Source of the DNA: Legionellales bacterium UBA2469
Lineage (GTDB): Bacteria; Pseudomonadota; Gammaproteobacteria; Legionellales; Legionellaceae
Assembly (NCBI GenBank): GCA_002342175.1
Contig: DDPL01000043.1
Coordinates: forward strand, 5,885 to 17,115
DNA: 11,231 nt
Direction: 5' to 3'
The translations under genes and the position numbers were made by a program. The notes under the pieces were generated by a model that did no database searches, was not told the DNA's origin, and saw only the letters and a program-made list of their open reading frames with translations. How positions within the stretch are numbered: position 1 is the stretch's first letter; every line of letters begins with the position of its first letter. Positions 6,853 through 11,231 of this stretch are shown here, piece by piece.

Positions 6853-7458
6853 TTAGATTTCAAAAGGATGCGAGTGTTCGCATTCATCATCATCAGAGCT
6901 GTCAAACATACTATCAGTCATTGGCCGGCCAGGCTGTTTTCTTAAAGCCACCAATTCATAATGCGTCATCGGCCTATTAATTTTTCGTAGAACTGAAATT
7001 TCAGATTCTTCAGATTCGGTTTTTTCTAAATCAGACTCTTCATCAGAAATATCATTCAGGGGCTTATTTAAAGACAAAAAATCTGAATCCTCAAATATAT
7101 CACGAAATGATAATGCAATATCATCATCAGTAATAGGATGTGTAGGCGTTGTTGGGACAGATGCTTGCCAAAAATAAGGTGAGGGAGTGTGACATTGTCG
7201 GTTTAAAGGGCGTGGCGTCGATAAGGCTGAAGAATTTGTTGTTAAACTACCTAGGCGAGACGATGGGCGACTGTTTGAGGCAGAAGAGTTTGAAAAGATA
7301 GAGTTTGAAGAAGGATGTGATGGTAACATTATGTTTATTTTTTGAATCATCTGTAAAAATTTACTTTCATTATGTTCAGGATAATCCAATGGTGTTATGT
7401 CTTCATCCATCAAAAAAATTTGATCGAAACAATCTTCTTTTGATCCATTATCTTTCAT
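6853..7458 (-). CDS. Disordered Ser/Pro/acidic protein, possible secreted effector
   Basis: I do not recognise this 201-residue protein. It has no signal peptide or membrane segment and looks mostly disordered. A Ser/Asn-rich block (about 47-80) is followed by a Pro/Thr block (81-108) with TPRP and TPSP motifs. Then come an acidic block (111-155) with Glu/Ser repeats, a short basic part, and a second acidic run (183-194). The motif RPMT occurs twice, at 162-165 and 178-181. A hydrophobic ISVL (154-157) behind the Glu/Ser stretch resembles a eukaryotic SUMO-interaction motif. This make-up, with Glu clusters in the C-terminal half, is like type IV effectors of Legionella relatives, but that is inference from composition alone. 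AGG lies about 10 nt before the ATG, and a promoter and terminator bracket it as a single-gene unit. A chance open frame is less likely given these signals. Confidence 0.72.
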   Translation of the reverse strand: MKDNGSKEDCFDQIFLMDEDITPLDYPEHNESKFLQMIQKINIMLPSHPSSNSIFSNSSASNSRPSSRLGSLTTNSSALSTPRPLNRQCHTPSPYFWQASVPTTPTHPITDDDIALSFRDIFEDSDFLSLNKPLNDISDEESDLEKTESEESEISVLRKINRPMTHYELVALRKQPGRPMTDSMFDSSDDDECEHSHPFEI

Positions 7459-7488
7459 AAATTACAACCTATAACAATTAAATCATTT

Positions 7489-7517
7489 ATTATACAATAT
7501 AATATTTTTTTATACAA
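7489..7517 (-). promoter_or_regulatory. Putative promoter of the gene for the 201-residue protein
   Basis: On the minus strand TTGTAT (7517-7512) and a perfect TATAAT (7494-7489) are separated by 17 nt of pure A/T apart from one base. A start near 7482 gives a leader of about 24 nt with AGG before the ATG at 7458. The region is very AT-rich, which raises the chance of fortuitous matches. Confidence 0.5.
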
Positions 7518-7552
7518 CAACTGGGTTATATTAAAGCTTATCGATTTTATGA

Positions 7553-7581
7553 TTGAAATAAAAAAACAGCTCATGCATAAT
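7553..7581 (+). promoter_or_regulatory. Putative promoter of the potABCD operon
   Basis: TTGAAA (7553-7558) and CATAAT (7576-7581) are separated by 17 nt, with five of six consensus bases in the -10 box and four or five in the -35 box. A start 6-8 nt downstream would fall at about 7588, only some 5 nt before the potA ATG. If correct, the message would be nearly leaderless, which fits the absence of a ribosome site before that ATG. Confidence 0.42.
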
Positions 7582-7592
7582 TAAAGTTTTGA

Positions 7593-8693
7593 ATGGATAT
7601 GATTAAACCACTAATTCAAATACGACATATCAGTAAAAATTATGGCAAATTACCCATTCTGCAAGATATTTCCTTCGATGTTTATCCCGGTGAATTTCTA
7701 ACGCTATTAGGCCCTTCCGGTTGTGGAAAAACCACGCTACTAAAAATGCTAAGTGGATTTGAAACACCTTCTTCTGGTGAAATATTTATGGAAAATCGAA
7801 AAATAAACCATCTCCCACCCCAAAAAAGGAACATTCATACCATCTTTCAAAATTATGCTTTATTTCCACACATGGATGTATTTGAAAATGTAGCTTTTTC
7901 CTTAAGATGCCAACATATTGATGAAGAAACCATTACCGTGAAAGTTCAAGATGCACTAAAGATGGTACAGCTCGATGGTTTACAACATCGTAGCATAAAA
8001 AAATTAAGTGGAGGACAACAACAACGAGTAGCAATTGCACGCGCCATTATTAATCAACCTCAGGTTCTACTTCTTGATGAACCATTAAGTTCACTAGACT
8101 ATCGTCTTCGAAAAAAAATGCAAATTGAACTTAAGAATTTGCAAAAAGAACTTAACATGACGTTTATTTTTGTAACCCATGATCAAGAAGAGGCATTATC
8201 AATGTCAGATAGAATTGTGATATTTAATCAAGGAAAAATTGAACAAATTGGCACACCACTTGATATTTATGAAAATCCAAAAAACCTGCATGTTGCAAAA
8301 TTTATTGGAGAAACTAATATTTTTAATGTTTCGGCCCACGAAATTACACCCGACTTTATCTACACCAAAATTGCTGGCGTTAAAATCGCATGCAAACGTA
8401 TTCCAAATATTTGCAATGGCGATCCCCTTTACTTGACAGTTAGACCTGAGGACATTCGAGTTTATCCTTTAAATCTTAGCGAAAACCCTGAAAATAAAAT
8501 GAAGGGGAAAATCGTTGATATGATTTATAAAGGATCAACTGTTGACCTCAATGTGGAACTTGAATCAGGTCAAATTGTGTCTTCTACAGAATTTTTTGAT
8601 GAAGATCATGAAAAAATAGAATACAAGATTAATGAGCAGGTTTATATCGAATGGATAACAGGATGGGAAGTGTTATTACCTTATGAACATTAA
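7593..8693 (+). CDS. potA: Polyamine ABC transporter ATP-binding protein PotA
   Basis: PotA is the ATPase that powers uptake of spermidine/putrescine through PotB and PotC at the inner membrane. The 366 residues (E. coli PotA 378) show all ABC elements: Walker A GPSGCGKTT (40-48), Q-loop Gln86, signature LSGGQ (138-142), Walker B VLLLDEP (158-164), D-loop SSLD (166-169) and switch His196. The C-terminal third (about 240-366) is the regulatory TOBE-type domain, including the TVRPEDI motif at 282-288 that is common in this importer class. The start gives a normal N-terminus, but no clear ribosome site precedes it. A second in-frame ATG two codons later is an alternative. The gene is first in an operon of four and overlaps potB by 11 nt, which suggests coupled translation. 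Confidence 0.95.
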   Translation: MDMIKPLIQIRHISKNYGKLPILQDISFDVYPGEFLTLLGPSGCGKTTLLKMLSGFETPSSGEIFMENRKINHLPPQKRNIHTIFQNYALFPHMDVFENVAFSLRCQHIDEETITVKVQDALKMVQLDGLQHRSIKKLSGGQQQRVAIARAIINQPQVLLLDEPLSSLDYRLRKKMQIELKNLQKELNMTFIFVTHDQEEALSMSDRIVIFNQGKIEQIGTPLDIYENPKNLHVAKFIGETNIFNVSAHEITPDFIYTKIAGVKIACKRIPNICNGDPLYLTVRPEDIRVYPLNLSENPENKMKGKIVDMIYKGSTVDLNVELESGQIVSSTEFFDEDHEKIEYKINEQVYIEWITGWEVLLPYEH

Positions 8694-9501
8694 AAATGCT
8701 ATTCCACATATTGTTAAAATTTGGTTATTCCTATTTTCCGTTATGCCGGCTATTATGTTGCTGGTTTTAAGTTTTTTAACGCCAGACATTAAAAATATTG
8801 CTAAATTACCATTTACATTAACAAACTACTTACAGCTGTTAAATCCTCTATTTTTAAAAATTACCGGTCGATCTTTCTTTTTAGCATCAATGACAACGCT
8901 ATTTTGTTTTATTTTTGCATATCCGTTTGCATATATTTTGCTAAAAATAAAAAACAAAACTCTGATTATTATTTTGATTCTTATCCCTTTTTGGACAAGC
9001 TCATTGATTCGCACATATGCTATGGTTGACTTGCTCAAATGGCACGGCGTTTTAAATCAAATTCTGTTGAAATTACATTTAATACATTCCCCTTTTCATA
9101 TTCTTTACTCAAATACAGCAGTTTTGATTGGTTTGATTTATAACTTACTCCCATTCATGATTCTTCCCATATACAATGCGATGGAAACCATTGATTTAAA
9201 ATGTATAGAGGCAGCACTTGATCTTGGTGCCAATCGATTGCAAGTATTTCAAAAAATATTTTGGCCTCTCAGTCAACAAGGGGTTTTTAATGGAATTATC
9301 ATGGTTTTTTTACCTTCTATGACGCTATTTTACATCCCAAATATTTTAGGCGGCGCTAAATCAATCCTTATAGGAAACCTCATACAAAATCAGTTTCTTT
9401 TTCTAAATAATTGGCCCCAAGGTGCCGCGACCAGTACAATATTGTCTTTGATTCTCATTGCTTTTTTTATATTTTCGCAAAACCGAGGGAATCGGATATG
9501 A
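8683..9501 (+). CDS. potB: Polyamine ABC transporter permease PotB
   Basis: This 272-residue inner-membrane permease (E. coli PotB 275) forms the transport channel together with PotC. About six hydrophobic segments are visible, at roughly 12-33, 65-87, 93-110, 144-165, 200-220 and 249-266. The cytoplasmic EAA loop that docks on PotA is EAALDLGANRLQVFQKI (176-192), between segments four and five. The ATG lies inside the end of potA (11-nt overlap) with GGGAAG some distance upstream, so translation is probably coupled. The 3' end overlaps potC by 4 nt (ATGA). Paired with the following permease and binding protein, it fits a polyamine importer. Confidence 0.94.
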   Translation: MNIKNAIPHIVKIWLFLFSVMPAIMLLVLSFLTPDIKNIAKLPFTLTNYLQLLNPLFLKITGRSFFLASMTTLFCFIFAYPFAYILLKIKNKTLIIILILIPFWTSSLIRTYAMVDLLKWHGVLNQILLKLHLIHSPFHILYSNTAVLIGLIYNLLPFMILPIYNAMETIDLKCIEAALDLGANRLQVFQKIFWPLSQQGVFNGIIMVFLPSMTLFYIPNILGGAKSILIGNLIQNQFLFLNNWPQGAATSTILSLILIAFFIFSQNRGNRI

Positions 9502-10271
9502 ACTATATTCCATTTTTAAAAAAAACATATTTATTTATTGTTCTTGCTTTTTTATATACGCCTTTATTCATCTTGGTGTTTTTTTCATTCAATGATGCAC
9601 AGTACTCTTCACTTTGGCACCAGTTTTCTCTCAAATGGTTTATCCAATTATTTCATGATGAAGTCTTGATTCAAGCCATTCTAAACTCTCTACTTTTAGG
9701 CTCAATATCATCTGCAATGGCAACTCTTTTGAGCGTGTTTTCATGTACCATTCTTTTTCTTAATAAACATCATAAAAAGCTTCGTGCATTTCTTTATTTA
9801 CCTTCTTTTTTAATCATACTTCCAGATTTAATTTTGGGTGTCGGATTCTTAATGATACTCAATTTTCTTAATATTCCATTCGGTTTTATATCGCTTCTTA
9901 TTGCCCACATTACCTTTTGTATACCATTTATCGTATTTTCAATCATCAGTAAAATTCAAAATATTGAAATCAATCATTATTTTGCAGCACTCGATCTCGG
10001 TGCGTCCAAATGGTATGCCTGGCAAAAAATTATTATTCCTATGCTTTTTCCCGCAATATTTAGCGCTTTTATTTTAGGTTTTACGCTTTCCTTTGATGAC
10101 GTCATGATTAGTTATTTTGTAGCAGGCCCTGAGTTTAATATTTTACCTTTAACAATATTGAGCATGATTCGTTCTGGCGCAACCCCCGAACTAAATGCAC
10201 TTTGCTCCATCACACTTTTGATTTCATTTGTTTTAATTTTGTTAACCCGGCGAAAACTAAGGAATTCATAA
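9498..10271 (+). CDS. potC: Polyamine ABC transporter permease PotC
   Basis: This is the second permease subunit, 257 residues (E. coli PotC 264). It has an N-terminal membrane segment (10-30), further segments at about 60-85, 98-122, 128-150, 182-203 and 234-250, and the EAA-type loop FAALDLGASKWYAWQKI at 162-178. SFDDVMISYFVAGP (198-211) is a stretch characteristic of PotC. The start chosen overlaps the potB stop as ATGA and has GAGG about 9 nt upstream. An open frame back to 9411 would add 29 residues without membrane character, deep inside potB, and is rejected. The stop codon shares one base with the potD start. Confidence 0.95.
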   Translation: MNYIPFLKKTYLFIVLAFLYTPLFILVFFSFNDAQYSSLWHQFSLKWFIQLFHDEVLIQAILNSLLLGSISSAMATLLSVFSCTILFLNKHHKKLRAFLYLPSFLIILPDLILGVGFLMILNFLNIPFGFISLLIAHITFCIPFIVFSIISKIQNIEINHYFAALDLGASKWYAWQKIIIPMLFPAIFSAFILGFTLSFDDVMISYFVAGPEFNILPLTILSMIRSGATPELNALCSITLLISFVLILLTRRKLRNS

Positions 10272-11231
10272 TGTATAAACTTATTTTTGCCTCGATTTTT
10301 TTACTTTATTCAGTGCTTGGTTTTGCACAAAAAAAAATTGAGATTGCGGCATGGGGTGGAGAAATTCCACCTTCCCTTATACGTCAATTTGAACAAGAAA
10401 CGGGTATAAAAGTCTATTTAAGTACCTTTGAAAGTAATGAAAACCTTATCATAAAATTGAAGTCATCTAAAAATCATAGTTATGACCTCATCACGCCAAG
10501 CGGATATTATATCCGTCGCTTACAACAATTCGATATGCTAAAACCTATTGAGACAAAAAAAATTAAATATCTTGAACAAATCAATCCAATATTTTTTTCA
10601 GCATCTCATCAAAACATCTATGGTATACCATTTGTTTGGGGGGCGACTGGCATTTTTTATAATGATAAATATATTCAATCTCCTCCTTCACATTGGCGCC
10701 AATTATGGGAATCGAAATACAAAAATCAATTACTTTTACTCGATGATACACGCGAAGTATTCTCAATGAGTCTTTTAAGTCTAAAAAAATTTCCAAATAT
10801 TCAAAACCATCTCGATATCCATAACGCTTACCTCAATCTTTTAAAACTCGCCCCCAATATTAAACTTTTTGCAAGCGATGCAGTGTCTCGAATCGTGAGC
10901 GATGAAGATGCATGGGTGGGTATGGCATGGAATGGTGATATCGTGAAAGTGCAACAAGAAAATTCTCACGTTCATTTTACGTATCCATCAGAAGGGTTTA
11001 TTATATGGGAGGAGTGCTTTGCCATACCGAAAAATGCAAAGCATATTCGTGAGGCTTATGAATTTATAAACTTTATTCTAAAGCCAGAAAATTCTGCACA
11101 AATTACAAAAGAAATGAAGTTTTCCGTTACAAATGTAGAGGCAAAAAAATATTTATCCCACGATTTGGTTGAAAATTCAATATTATTTCCACCTAATGAT
11201 ATTTTAGCAAAAGGGATCTTACAGGAAGATG
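10271..11231 (+). CDS. potD: Polyamine-binding periplasmic protein PotD (C-terminus outside window)
   Basis: PotD captures polyamines in the periplasm and delivers them to PotB/PotC. 320 residues are visible of about 348 in E. coli. A signal peptide (1-19, cleavage after Gly-Phe-Ala) has no lipobox. Family landmarks are ETGIKVYLSTFESNE (43-57), PSGYY (76-80), IPFVWGATG (119-127), LLDDTREVF (156-164) and GMAWNGD (217-223). Compared with recalled E. coli contact residues, Trp28 (W34), Ser77 (S83), Tyr79 (Y85), Asp159 (D168), Glu162 (E171), Trp220 (W229) and Trp246 (W255) are kept. The Thr35-Glu36-Tyr37 stretch reads Gly-Gly-Glu, Asp257 is Glu248, and Tyr293 is Phe284. The ligand may therefore differ from spermidine. 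AAGGAA lies 6 nt before the ATG, which shares one base with the potC stop. Confidence 0.95.
   Translation, partial: MYKLIFASIFLLYSVLGFAQKKIEIAAWGGEIPPSLIRQFEQETGIKVYLSTFESNENLIIKLKSSKNHSYDLITPSGYYIRRLQQFDMLKPIETKKIKYLEQINPIFFSASHQNIYGIPFVWGATGIFYNDKYIQSPPSHWRQLWESKYKNQLLLLDDTREVFSMSLLSLKKFPNIQNHLDIHNAYLNLLKLAPNIKLFASDAVSRIVSDEDAWVGMAWNGDIVKVQQENSHVHFTYPSEGFIIWEECFAIPKNAKHIREAYEFINFILKPENSAQITKEMKFSVTNVEAKKYLSHDLVENSILFPPNDILAKGILQED

Noticed and set aside
8826..9038. Minus-strand open frame inside potB
   Set aside because: Antisense shadow of hydrophobic codons in a clear permease gene.
9411..9497. Extension of potC to an ATG at 9411
   Set aside because: The extra residues are the shifted frame of the end of potB and are not PotC-like. 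The ATGA overlap with GAGG upstream marks the true start at 9498.
10548..10796. Two open frames on opposite strands inside potD
   Set aside because: Both fall within potD, whose frame is continuous with family motifs on both sides of them.

Overview
The window is AT-rich DNA (about one third G+C by eye) with tightly packed genes. It reads as chromosome of a gammaproteobacterium. The DnaE protein can be aligned almost without gaps through its catalytic core to the E. coli enzyme, with the catalytic aspartates at the same residue numbers (401, 403, 555). SurE, SohB and a complete-looking potABCD set fit this. The base composition, the chagasin-type protease inhibitor and a disordered Ser/acidic protein resembling secreted effectors make a host-associated Legionellales-like bacterium plausible. 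That placement is inference.

Left part (1-1301, minus strand): a four-gene run transcribed leftward. Its order is a small membrane protein with a Cys/His cluster, a secreted chagasin-family (I42) cysteine-protease inhibitor, a small secreted protein of unknown function, and the N-terminal third of the nucleotidase SurE, which is cut by the window edge. Gaps are 4, 66 and 1 nt. A divergent intergenic region (1302-1505) carries a good sigma70-type promoter for the rightward gene sohB (1506-2453), an inner-membrane S49 protease.

Middle (2451-6852, minus strand): sohB converges on a 57-residue charged protein (2472-2645) across a shared hairpin terminator. Upstream of that small gene lie a secreted protein built from two 90-residue copies of a six-cysteine domain (2735-3325) and dnaE (3350-6796). 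The dnaE promoter appears to be embedded in the hairpin terminator of the gene upstream. Transcripts starting there would lack the left arm of the hairpin, while read-through from upstream would stop right before the dnaE start codon.

Right part (6853-11231): a leftward gene for a 201-residue disordered Ser/Pro/acidic protein (possible effector) is divergent from a rightward polyamine-type ABC transporter operon potA-potB-potC-potD. Its genes overlap by 11, 4 and 1 nt. PotD is cut by the right edge and differs from E. coli PotD at several polyamine-contact positions.

No rRNA, tRNA, CRISPR array or insertion sequence was seen, and no gene-free stretch exceeds 300 bases. The least-explained pieces are the 12-cysteine duplicated protein, the disordered candidate effector, the small Cys-cluster membrane protein and the 57-residue protein.
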